Positions 18,899 to 28,938 of a DNA stretch of 64,000 nucleotides are shown here, in pieces. The DNA lies in contig CP116670.1 in assembly GCA_028370155.1 (NCBI GenBank), positions 124,001 to 188,000 of the forward strand, given 5' to 3'. The translations under genes were made by a program, and so were the position numbers. Numbering within the stretch: position 1 is the stretch's first letter; each line of letters starts with the position of its first letter. Below the pieces are notes generated by a model that was given only the letters and a program-made list of their open reading frames with translations, ran no database searches and was not told the DNA's origin. The stretch is from Arthrobacter sp. OVS8 (GTDB lineage: Bacteria; Actinomycetota; Actinomycetes; Actinomycetales; Micrococcaceae).

Positions 18899-20352
18899 AT
18901 GCGCCGCGTCCTCGCTTTTCTGTGTCTGGTCGAGATCACCAGCGGGATCCTGCAGGGCTACTACACGCCCATCCTCACCGACATCGCCCGGCACCTGGAC
19001 ATCCACGACGGCGACGTCAACTGGTTCGAAGCCGCGCAGCTGATGGTCAGCGCCCTGGCCGTCCCGGTGCTGGCCAAGCTCGGCGACATGTACGGGCACC
19101 GCAGGATCCTGCTGGTCTCCACCGTGCTCACTGCCGCGGCGTCCTGGGGCGTGGCGCTCGCGCCCGACTTCTGGACCTTCCTGGCGGCCTGGTCCCTGCA
19201 GGGCTTCTACGTGGTCTGGCTGCCGCTGGAGATCGCGCTGATTTTCAGCCGGGTGCACCAACTGCCCGACGGCGCCGCCCGCACCCGCCGCGCCGCCGGG
19301 CTCCTGGTCGGCGCGCTGGAATTCGGCGTCATCGCGGGCGCCCTGGCCGCGGGTGCCCTCGTGGAGATCCTCGCCGGCCAGCTGCAGCTCGTGCTGATGA
19401 TTCCCGCCGTGGCCGTCACCGCCTGCTGGTTCGCCATCCGCTTCGGTGTCCCGGAGTCCACCGAACGCAGCGGCGGACGGGTGGACACACGCGGCTTCAG
19501 CCTGCTCGCCGTCGGGCTCCTCTTGATCACGTCCGGGCTGACCTTCATGCGGCTCAACGGCCCCGGCACGTGGTGGCCGTGGGTGCTCGTGGCCGCCGGC
19601 ATCCTCGTCTTCATCCCGTTCACCCGCTACGAGCTGCGCCGCGAGGATCCGCTGGTGGATATCCGGATGCTGCGCAGCAAGTCCATGTGGCCGGTCCAGC
19701 TGACCGCCGGGCTGTTCGGTGTCTCCGTGCTGGGCGCCCAGGCCCCGCTGTCCACCTTCGCCCGGACCGACCCGGCCATCCACGGCTACGGGCTGGGCCT
19801 GCGCGCAGGCCAGGTCTCCATCATCATCGGCGTCTACGTGCTGGCACTGCTGGTGGGTGCGCTGCTCTACCCGCTGGTGACGCGGCGGCTGACCCCGCGC
19901 TGGACGCTCGTCTGCGCAGCCGTACTGGTGGGCGCGGGGTACTTGCTGTTCCTGCCGTTCCACGGCAGCCTCGCCGAGGCCCTGGTCAACATGGCCATTG
20001 CCGGCATCGGCTCCGGCGCCCTCGTTGCCGCGCTTCCTCCGCGGCGGCCGCCGCCGCTCCGCTCAACCGGACCGCGATGGCCACCGGCCTGACCAACACC
20101 ACCAAAACGATCGGCGGAGCCTTCGCGTCCGCGGTGTTTGGCATCGCCCTGCTGAGCCACGTCCTCGGCGAGGCCGGGGCCGTCGCGGCAGGCGGCGGCG
20201 AAACCGCGGCGCCGCTGGCCGGGTACCTTACGGTGTGGGCCATCTGCGGCGTGACCGGCCTGGCCGCGGCCGGGGTGCTGGTCCTGGTGCCGAGACTGGC
20301 GTTCTCCGACCCCGAGCCCGCCGCCGTCCCGCTTCCCACCGGCTCGCACTAG
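18899..20352 (+). CDS. MFS transporter, DHA2-like (one frame break)
   Basis: Polytopic major facilitator of about 484 residues with some 12 to 14 helices, for example VLAFLCLVEITSGILQGYY at the N-terminus. The loop between helices 2 and 3 reads AKLGDMYGHRRILLVSTVLT (G-D-x-x-G-R/H-R motif A). Start ATG 18899 was preferred to 18848 because GGAAGG lies 6 nt upstream. The frame breaks near 20038 (gcttcctccg, one C missing), after which TAMATGLTNTTKTIGGAFASAVFG and a last helix follow. Divergent from the monooxygenase pair; the shared upstream region and the MarR gene suggest, without proof, that it exports a substrate of that system. Confidence 0.82.
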
Positions 20353-20431
20353 GCCTGTTCGCACTAAGTGGGGCCAGGCTCTTTCTCTGGCACGGCCGGG
20401 GCGCTATCTTCGTAGCCTGGAGGATGCCCAC

Positions 20432-21444
20432 ATGACGAAGCGACTCGGACGGACCGCGGTGGCACTCGTGGTTGCCGTCAGCCTCTTGTCGTCCGGGTGC
20501 ACCGCCCGGCGGTTGGAGCCCGGAAACGGTCCGGACGCGCAGGCAGTGCTGCAGGCCTTCAAGGCCCGCAGCCTGGGGACCACCTCGAGGCGCTGCAGCG
20601 CATCGCCGACGACAACGATGGAAACCGCGCGTCGGGAACCTCCGGGTACGAGGCATCCGCCCGCTACGTGGAGGAACAGCTGCGCGCCGCCGGGTACACG
20701 CCCGTCCGGCAGGCCTTCACCTTCCGGGAGAATCGCAGGAGCCGGAACCAGGTGGAGAGCTTCAACATCCTCGCCGAGACCGGAGGCAGCGCCGCCAACA
20801 CCGTGGTGGTGGGCGGCCATCTGGACTCCGTACGCAGGGGTCCTGGCATCAACGACAACGCCAGCGGCGTCGCCGCCATCCTGGAGACCGCCCTGTGGTT
20901 CAAGGAAGCCGGGATCGCACCGGCCAATAAGGTGGTCTTCGCGTTCTGGGGCGCTGAAGAGGACGGACTCTACGGTTCCCAGCACTACGTCGACCAACTC
21001 AGCAGCACCGAAAAGGACCGGACCCTGGCGAACCTGAACGTGGACATGCTGGCGTCTCCGAACGGCGTGAGGTCCGTTCACGACGGCGACGGGTCCGATG
21101 TCGGTGACGGCGGGCCGGAGGGCTCCAAGGAGATCGAGGACGTCTTTTTCCGCTATTTCGAGGAGAACTCGTTGCCGGCGGAACCCACACCCTTCGACGG
21201 CGGCTCCGACTACGAGGCGTTCCTGCAGGCCGGCATTCCCGGCGGCGGGCTGTTCAGCGGTGACCGGAAATCCAAGACCGAAGCCCAGGTGCAGTCCTAC
21301 GGCGGCACAGCCGGCCAGGACCTCGATCCCTGCTACCACCGGGCCTGCGACACTATCGGCAACACAGACACCGAACTGCTGCGGGAAATGTCCGGCGCCC
21401 TGGCCTACGCGACGGTGTCCCTGGGCATGGCCACACGGGGCTAA
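20432..21444 (+). CDS. M28 family zinc aminopeptidase, predicted lipoprotein (one frame break)
   Basis: The signal peptide ends in a lipobox (SLLSSGC), so the enzyme is expected outside the cell, tethered to the membrane. Catalytic features of M28 di-zinc aminopeptidases: VVVGGHLDSVRRGPGINDNA (zinc His and bridging Asp), AFWGAEEDGLYGSQHY (catalytic and zinc Glu), NLNVDMLASPN (zinc Asp) and a late PCYHRACDTIGN region with the second His. The break near 20577 (ctggggacc, five G needed to read LGDHLEALQRIA) splits the first 50 codons off. SD GGAGG precedes the ATG. It lies 250 bp upstream of, and in the same direction as, the poly(amino acid) locus, so it could hydrolyse that polymer; this is inference. 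Confidence 0.88.
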
Positions 21445-21696
21445 GGCCGCCACTCCCCGCTGACTACTCGAAGTTGGCTCCCACTCTTGTAAGTACAGCT
21501 AAGTAGAGCGCGCCGGATATGGGCCAAGTTTTCGAGTACGGCTTACGGGTCCCGAAGCTACCAAGGTTCCATAGTTTGGAATTACCACCGGTAACTCTTC
21601 TGATTGCGACACAACTCCGAGGTAATTCGCTCCAGTGACCGTTTCCGGTGTCTAAGCCGTTCATAGGCCGGGGAATGTAACGGAGGAAAGCTACCG
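21445..21696 (+). promoter_or_regulatory. Upstream region of the poly(amino acid) locus with several palindromes
   Basis: A 252-bp non-coding stretch, visibly more A/T-rich than its surroundings. Three small inverted repeats: TACTCGAA (about 21465) with TTCGAGTA (about 21527), TTCCATAGTTTGGAA at 21567-21581, and TTACCACCGGTAA at 21582-21594. The SD GGAGGAAAG sits just before the aminotransferase ATG. I could not assign a convincing -35/-10 pair. The palindromes are candidate regulator sites. Confidence 0.45.
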
Positions 21697-22966
21697 ATGG
21701 ATATATTCGAAGTCCTCGAGTCGGAAGTCCGCACTTACTGCCGCACCTGGGACACGGTCTTTGACCGTGCGGCCGGCAGCACGCTCTACAGCGAGGACGG
21801 CCGGGATTATCTGGATTTTTCTCAGGCGCCGGGGCGCTGAACTACGGACACAATAATCCGGACCTGCTTCGGCCGCTTGTCGAATACCTGCTCTCCGGTG
21901 CGATCGTCCATTCCCTCGACATGAAGACCGTCGCCAAAAGGCGCTTCCTGGAGACTTTCAACGAGCTGATCCTGAAGCCCCGGAAGTATGACTATAAAGT
22001 CATGTTCCCCGGTCCCACCGGAACAAACTCGGTGGAAGCAGCCTTGAAGCTGGCACGCAAAGTCACGGGCAGGCCGCATGTCCTCAGCTTTACGAATGCG
22101 TTCCACGGGATGACGCTGGGCTCATTGGCTGTGACGGGGAATTCCATGAAGCGCCAGGGCGCCGGGGTTCCGTTGACCTACACGTCGAGCATGCCGTATG
22201 ACGGATTCTTCGACGGCCAGACGCAGGACTTTCTCTGGCTCCGCCACGCGCTGGAGGACAGCGGATCAGGCCTCGACAAACCTGCCGCGGTCATCGTGGA
22301 AACTGTCCAGGGCGAAGGCGGGCTCAGGGCCGCCCGCGCCTCCTGGCTGCGGGGCCTCGCGGAACTGTGCCACCAGCACGGCATCCTGCTCATCGTTGAT
22401 GACGTTCAGGCCGGATGCGGGCGCACGGGCACCTTCTTCAGTTTTGAGGACGCCGCCATCACTCCCGACATCGTCTGTATGTCGAAGTCCATTTCAGGAT
22501 TCGGACTGCCCCTGTCCTTGACGCTCTTCAAACCCGAACTGGACATCTGGAAGCCGGGCGAGCACAACGGGACTTTCCGTGGCCACAACCCGGCGTTCGT
22601 CACGGGAACCGCTGCCCTGGAGCATTTCTGGCAGGACCGGAGGCTCGAATCGAAAGTGGCGGGACTTGCGTCGCAGTTGCACGAGGGATTGACGCAGATC
22701 GCGGCGCGGACCGAGGGAGCCCATGTCCGGGGCGCGGCCTGCTCGCGGGCATCTACTACCCGGACCACCAAATGGCAGGCAAGATCGCGGCCGAGTCGTT
22801 CGACCGCGGCCTGCTGGTGGAAACCTCCGGGCCCGAGGGCGAGGTCATCAAGACGATGCCCGCGCTGACCATCGACCCCGGGGAACTGCAGAAGGGACTG
22901 GGCATCCTCGCCGAAGCTGCCGAGTCGGTCACCGGCGGAAGAATCGCGGTGAAGTCTATTGCGTAG
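21697..22966 (+). CDS. EctB-type L-2,4-diaminobutyrate:2-oxoglutarate aminotransferase (two frame breaks)
   Basis: Class III PLP aminotransferase of about 423 residues, expected to make L-2,4-diaminobutyrate from aspartate semialdehyde and glutamate. It follows EctB throughout: [108 protein letters not shown], the PLP lysine in [16 protein letters not shown], and [18 protein letters not shown]. Breaks: near 21823, where gatttttctc needs six T to read [11 protein letters not shown], and near 22733, where gtccggggcg needs five G to read [14 protein letters not shown]. Neither ectA nor ectC is present; aspartokinase and a Pls-like synthetase follow, so the product probably feeds a polymer rather than ectoine. 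Confidence 0.9.
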
Positions 22967-23026
22967 GGATTGGTGCAGACGGAAGTAACCAGCTACAAGT
23001 GAGAATCAGGTCTTAGGAACGACAAA

Positions 23027-24574
23027 ATGAGCACCCAACACGCAGTAGCGGCTAATCACAAGGGGTTCAGCGCAGCAGGGGCCGCAGAGTCGCGGCCATC
23101 CGCTGCCGGCCCGAAGACAGAATCGGAGGGTGCAGGGAGACCCCTGGCATCTCCGGTTGCACCGTTAGGCCCCCGGCCGTGCTAGACGAACGGGGAGGGC
23201 GATTGCCCAGGGCAGTGTCATTGTGCAGAAGTTCGGGGATCCTCCTTGGCTGACCCCTCGGGTATCCTCCGTGCCGCCGACCGGATAGCCAAGACGCGGG
23301 AGAACGGGTTCCAGGTCGTGGCGGTGGTGTCCGCCATGGGTGACACCACCGACGAACTGTGCGACCTGGCCGCCGAGGTTTCCTCCCGTCCGCGTCCCCG
23401 CGACCTTGACGCACTCCTGAGCACGGGAGAACTCGTGTCGTCGGCCCTGCTGGCCATCGCACTGACGGACCGCGGTCAGGCGCCGGTGACTTTCACCGGA
23501 AGCATGGCGGGCCTCATCACCGATGACGTGCACGGCAAGGCACAAATTACCGACGTCAGGCCCGACCGCATCCGCGCCTGCCTGGCCCGGGGTGAAGTCC
23601 CTATCGTCGCGGGGTTCCAGGGCAGGACGAAGAAGGGGAAGAGGGTGACTACCCTCGGCCGGGGCGGCTCGGACCTCACCGCGGTTGCGCTCGCCGCGGC
23701 ACTGGGCGCCGGCATCTGCGAAATCTATACGGACGTGGACGGTGTTTACACGGCAGATCCACGGATTGTCCCGAGGGCCCGCAAGATAGATGTCCTCTCG
23801 AGCGAAGTCATGCTTGAGTTCGCGGCTTCCGGGTGCAAGGTGTTGCACTTGCGGTGCGTTGAATATGCCCGCCGGTTCGGCATTCCGATCCATGTCAGGT
23901 CCTCGTTCGTGCCGGAGCCGGGAACATTCATCCTGCCTGGCCTTGACCGCCATCCGTTCCACAAACCGGTCAGAGAGCAGGCCGTCGTGACGGCGGTGGC
24001 CGGGGTCAATTCCGCCGCCAAAGTCCTGGTGATCGGGGTCCCGGACAAACCGGACAGCATGGCACGCATGTTCCAGGTGCTGTCGCATTCGGGGGTGAGC
24101 GTCCAGACGATCGTCCAGAACGCGGTGAACTCAGGTTCCACGCGGTACGACGTCGCCCTGATCCTGCCGGCACCGCAGGCCCCTCCCGCGCTCGCCGTGC
24201 TGGGTGCCGCCCAAAGCGCCATAGGGTTCCAGAGCCTGCGCCACGACGGCGACGTCGGCAGGGTGTCAGTCTCCGGCATCGGCATGCGTTCCTCGCCCGA
24301 GGTCTTCTGCACCGTCCTGAGGACATTGTCGGACGCCGGAATCGACCTCGACCTGGTCGAAATATCGGAGACCTGCGTTGCGGCCATCACCCGTGCTGAG
24401 CGCCTTGAGGATGCGGAGCGCGCGGTCAGGCTGGCGTTCGGCATGGAACCTGCCGCCGGCAACGGGGCGGGCACCCACCCGCCGTCGAACCACAACCCGG
24501 ACCTGGGCAGCGATATCCGGTGGGGCCATGGCCTCCGCGGGCTGACCGTGAGCACGGTCTCGCGGGCCGGGTAA
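23027..24574 (+). CDS. Aspartokinase dedicated to the diaminobutyrate locus (three frame breaks)
   Basis: Phosphorylates aspartate, the first step toward aspartate semialdehyde. Features: the kinase start VQKFGGSSLADPSGI, VVAVVSAMGDTTDELCDLA, GFQGRTKKGKRVTTLGRGGS, YTDVDGVYTADPRIVP, then two ACT domains (VLVIGVPDKPDSMARMFQVL and VSVSGIGMRSSPEVFCTVLR). It has an unusual extension of about 65 Ala/Ser/Pro-rich residues before the kinase domain and a C-terminal tail of about 35. Three bases are missing in C or G runs near 23170, 23190 and 23233; restoring them joins the ATG at 23027 (SD AGGAACG) to the kinase. It sits 60 bp after the aminotransferase, consistent with one operon. A pathway-specific, less feedback-inhibited copy is likely but unproven. 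Confidence 0.88.
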
Positions 24575-24611
24575 CAGCATGCAGATCATTACTTCCAGCC
24601 CGCAGTCCACC

Positions 24612-24638
24612 GGGCCCGTTCCCCGAGGGAACGGGCCG
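24612..24638 (+). terminator. Strong hairpin between aspartokinase and synthetase genes
   Basis: GGCCCGTTCCC (24613-24623) and GGGAACGGGCC (24627-24637) form an 11-bp perfect stem with the loop CGA. An outer pair CCGCAG / CTGCGG may extend it. There is no T tract, so it may be a partial terminator or mRNA-stabilising element rather than a full stop. It separates two genes of the same predicted operon. Confidence 0.5.
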
Positions 24639-24678
24639 TTGGCCTGCGGCACGTCAGTTCATGCGAAGGAGGCGCTCC

Positions 24679-27600
24679 ATGAGTAAAAGGTGAGGGACCG
24701 TGCCGGTGACGCCACTCCCGCTGAGCTGCGCGGCAGGATCTTCACGGAGGGCGGGTCGGCGGAGGGAACGGTCCTGACATCGGCCGCTCCGGACCAAGCC
24801 GCCCGCTGGCAACAGGGTGAACGGCTGGACCAGCTCTTTGAGGATCGCTGCGACCGGTTGCGTGCCGAAGGACGGGGCGCCCAGCTGGCGGTGGACGCGG
24901 GGGAGACCGTCTTGAGCTATCTGGAGCTGGACGGCCGGGCGAATCAGCTGGCACGCTACCTCCTGGCGTGCGGTGCACGGCCGGGAGACCGCATAGCGTT
25001 GCTGTTCGATGAGCCGTGGCGGGCCTACGTGGCCATGCTTGCCGTGCTGAAGATCCATGCCGCCTACGTGCCCCTGGACCCGGGGTTCCCCCGGACCGGC
25101 TCAAGTACATCGTGGGGGACGCCGACGTGGCGATGGTGCTGTCCCTGACGCACTTGAAGGACCTGCTCCCTGAAGTGGCCGCGCAGACCGTCTGCCTTGA
25201 CCACGTGCATGCGCATGTGGAAGCGGAGGACCCGGCGCGCATGAGCGGTGCGGAAATGGGCGGGACGGCAGATGAGCTGGCCTACATCATCTACACCTCC
25301 GGTTCGACCGGCCGGCCGAAGGGTGTGGCGGTTGAGCATGCCAGCATCTGCAACTTTGTCCGGGTTGCGTCGGCAATCTACGGCATCGAGCCGACGGACC
25401 GCGTGTACCAGGGCATGACCATCGCCTTCGATTTTTCGGTGGAGGAGATCTGGGTTTCCTGGATGGCCGGAGCCACCTTGGTGCCCAAGCCGGGCGGACC
25501 CAGCCTGCTGGGCGCCGAACTCGCGGAGTTCCTGCAGGACAAGAGCATCTCGGCCCTCTGCTGTGTTCCGACGCTGCTGGCGACGCTGGACGAGGACCTG
25601 CCCGGCCTCCGGTTCCTGCTGGTCTCCGGTGAGGCATGCCCCCGGGATCTCGTCACCCGCTGGCACCGTCCCGGCCGCCGCTTCCTGAATGTCTACGGAC
25701 CCACGGAAGCGACGGTTACCGCCACCTGGGCGCTCCTTGACCCCGAGAGGCCGGTCTCGCTGGGGGTTCCCCTGCCCACCTACTCGGCCGTCATCCTGGA
25801 CCCGGAGGAGAGCCGCGCCCTGCCGCCGGGGAATCGGGGAAATCGGCCTGGCCGGCGTCGGACTGGCACGGGGATACGTCAACCGCCCCGATCTGACGGA
25901 GCTGGCCTTCATCCCCGACTTCCTCGGGATCGGAAACAACCCCTCCGGGCGGATCTACCGGACCGGGGACCTGGGCCGGATCAACAGCGACGGGGAAATC
26001 GAGTACTTCGGGCGGATCGATACACAGGTCAAGATCCGCGGCTACCGGATCGAGCTGACAGAAATCGAGTCCTTCCTCCTGCAGCTTCCCGGGATCGCGC
26101 AGGGGTGGTGCAAACCTTCTCGCCGGAGAACGGGTCGGTGGAGCTGGCCGCGTACTACACCCTCCGTCAGGACGCGGCGAGCGTCGACGCCCGTGACATT
26201 CGGGAGATGCTCCGGACCCGGCTTCCCGGCTACATGGTTCCCGCCTACTTTGAACAGCTGGAGTCCATGCCGATGATGGCCAGCGGCAAGGTGGACCGGA
26301 AACGGCTTCCCGCGCCGACGCACCGGCTCAGTGTGGCGGTCAACGGCTCCTACACGGCCCCCACCACGGACTCCGAAAAGGCCCTGGCGGCTCAGCTCGG
26401 TACAGTGCTGGGTCTGGAAAAGGTGTCCACGGACGCGCACTTCTTCAACGACCTGGGCGCCGACTCATTGCTGATGGCACATTTCTGCGCCCGTGTCAGG
26501 AAAGAAACCGGGCTGCCACCGGCCGCCATGCAGGACATCTACAAGCACCCGACGGTCCGCCAGCTGGCCGAATGCCTGCAGGCCCGGCGCCTTGAAGCTG
26601 ATCTGGCACCGGCCGTGCCGGCGCCGGACGTCGCGCCGCCGGGAACGTTGCTCCGGGTCAGTTCCTTCCAGTACTTCCTCTGCGGCGTCATCCAGCTGCT
26701 GATCTTTTTCGGTTACACGATGTACGCCGCCTGGCTGCTGGTCATCGGCTTCGAATGGGCGTCCGGGGGCACCACACCACTGGACATGTGGCTGCGGTCC
26801 GTCGGCTTCGGGGCCGCCATGTTCCTGATCCTGTCCCTGACCCCGATCCTGGTGAAGTGGGTGCTGGTAGGCCGGTGGAAGCCCGGCCTGATCCCCATCT
26901 GGAGCATGGGCTACCTCCGGTTCTGGGCCGTCAAGACCCTGACGCGGGCCAACCCCTCGCCCTGTTTGCGGGCTCACCGATCTACGTGCTGTACCTGCGG
27001 CTCCTCGGGGCGAAAATCGGCAAGGGGGTGGTGATCTTCACCCGGACGGTCCCGGTCTGCACGGACCTGCTCACCATCGGCGACAACACCGTCATCCACA
27101 AGAACTCCTTCCTCCTCTGCTACCGGGCACGCCCGGGTGTCCTAGAGAAAGGCCCGGTGACGCTGGGCAGCAACGTGCTGGTCTCAGAGAAGACCACCTT
27201 CGATATCGGCACGTCGATGGGCGACGACAGCCAGCTGGGGCATGCCTCGGCACTGCAGACGGGCCAGGCCGTCCCCGCCGGGCAAAGCTGGCACGGGTCC
27301 CCGGCCGAACGCACCACCACCGACTACCGGCGGGTTCCCGCCGCGCACTGCAGCACCCGCCGGAGGGTGATCTTCAGCCTGTTCCAGTTGTTCAACCGCC
27401 TCGTTCTGGTCCTCCCGGTCGCTGTGGTCGGGCTGGCAGCGTTTCTGCCGTCCTACCTGGACACCGAGCACCTGCAGCTGGGCGCTCTCGCGTTCTTCGT
27501 TGACACCGCGGCAGTCACGCTGCTCCTGTTCATCGGGGCGCTGATCGGCGGGCTGATTTTCATCCTCACCGTTCCGCGGCTGCTGAACCTCTTCCTCAAG

Positions 27601-28913
27601 CCGGACAAGGTCTATCCGCTGTACGGGGTGCACTATTCACTGCAGCGGATGATGTCGGGGATCTCCAACGCCGGCATCTACAAGAATCTCTTCGGTGACA
27701 GCTCCTACATCGTGCACTACCTGAAAGCCCTGGGCTATGACCTGAACAAAGTGGTGCAGACCGGATCGAACTTCGGACCGGCCGTGGGTCACGAGTCGCC
27801 GTTCCTGAGCAGCGTGGGGTCGGGAACCATGGCCTCGGACGGCCTCAACATGATGAACGCCGACTTCACCAGCACCTCGTTCCGCCTCTCCCGTGTCAGC
27901 GTCGCCGGCCGGAACTTCCTGGGCAACGACATCACCTTCCCGATCGGTGCCCGGGTGGGGAGAACTGCCTGCTGGGGACCAAGGTTATGGTTCCGATCGA
28001 CGGCCCCACCAGGTCGGATGTGGGCCTGCTGGGATCGCCGCCGTTCGAAATTCCCCGGTCAGTACAGCGGGACGCCCAGTTCGATGAAGCCCAGCTGGAG
28101 GAGGCGAAGAAGAGCCAGCTCCCGGCGAAAAACCGGTACAACGTCGTGAGCATGGCCCTGTTCCTGGCCCTGCGCTGGTTCCTGCTTTATGCGGCAACCC
28201 TCGCCGGCGCCGTCGCCGTGTCGGCGCACGGCTACATCGGTGTGCTGGCGGTTTCCGCCGCAATGCTCGGATTTATGCTCTTCAGCACGTTGTTCACCAT
28301 CGTGGTGGAGCGCTCCGTTATGGCTTTCCGCCCCCTGAAGCCGGAATATTGCTCCATCTACGACCACTACTTCTGGCAGCACGAACGGCTCTGGAAACTG
28401 CTGACCGGGGCTCCGTTCGGCGGCACTCCGTTTAAGTCCATGTTCATGAGGCTGCTGGGCACCAAGGTGGGCACGCGGCTCTACGATGCGGGCTGCGGCA
28501 TACCGGAGAAGACCCTGGTGACCATCGGTAACGACTGCGCGCTCAACGAAGGAACTGTCCTCCAAGGACATTCCCTGGAAGACGGGACGTTCAAATCCGG
28601 CCGTATTGTCCTCGGCGACCGCTGCACGGTCGGCGTGGAGGCCTTCGTGCACTATGGCGTGACCATGCACGACGACTCGACCCTCGCGGCCGATGCGTTC
28701 CTGATGAAAGGCGAAGAGGTCGCGGAGAACACCACGTACGTTGGCAACCCGGCGCGCGAAGTGAGCACCCCGCAAGCTGACCCGCAGTCGGTCCCTCTGC
28801 CCGGCGGGCCCCGCCACCGGGCACTGACGGCTTCGGCGGGACGGTTCCTGGCAGCGACGAGGGCAGGGCACGGCGCCCATGCTCCGCGCCGTGGCAAGGC
28901 GGTCCGGATCTGA
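24679..28913 (+). CDS. Pls/PosA-type non-ribosomal homopoly(amino acid) synthetase (about seven frame breaks)
   Basis: Membrane-bound single-module synthetase of about 1413 residues. The adenylation domain (about 45-545) has [18 protein letters not shown] (A3), [14 protein letters not shown] (A5), YRTGDLGR (A7), [18 protein letters not shown] (A8) and [10 protein letters not shown] (A10). The carrier domain follows ([15 protein letters not shown], phosphopantetheine Ser about 597). Then three pairs of membrane helices alternate with three hexapeptide-repeat, acyltransferase-like domains, the layout of epsilon-poly-lysine synthetase. There is no condensation or thioesterase domain. A hand-aligned binding-pocket code is D-F-E-C-L-S-V-V-T-K; the acidic Glu suits a side-chain amine. 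The start at 24679 (SD AAGGAGG) needs one base restored near 24690. Other losses: 25091, 25838, 25849, 26105, 26951 and 27958. With EctB and aspartokinase upstream, poly-diaminobutyrate is the predicted product. Confidence 0.9.
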
Positions 28914-28938
28914 CAGGACGGCGGCCGCCCGCGGGCTG

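Noticed and set aside
21697..22966. Ectoine biosynthesis cluster
   Set aside because: Only the EctB-like gene is present; ectA, ectC and ectD are absent and a polymer synthetase follows.
24679..28913. Siderophore or multimodular peptide NRPS
   Set aside because: There is one adenylation domain, no condensation or thioesterase domain, and the membrane/hexapeptide layout is that of Pls/PosA enzymes.
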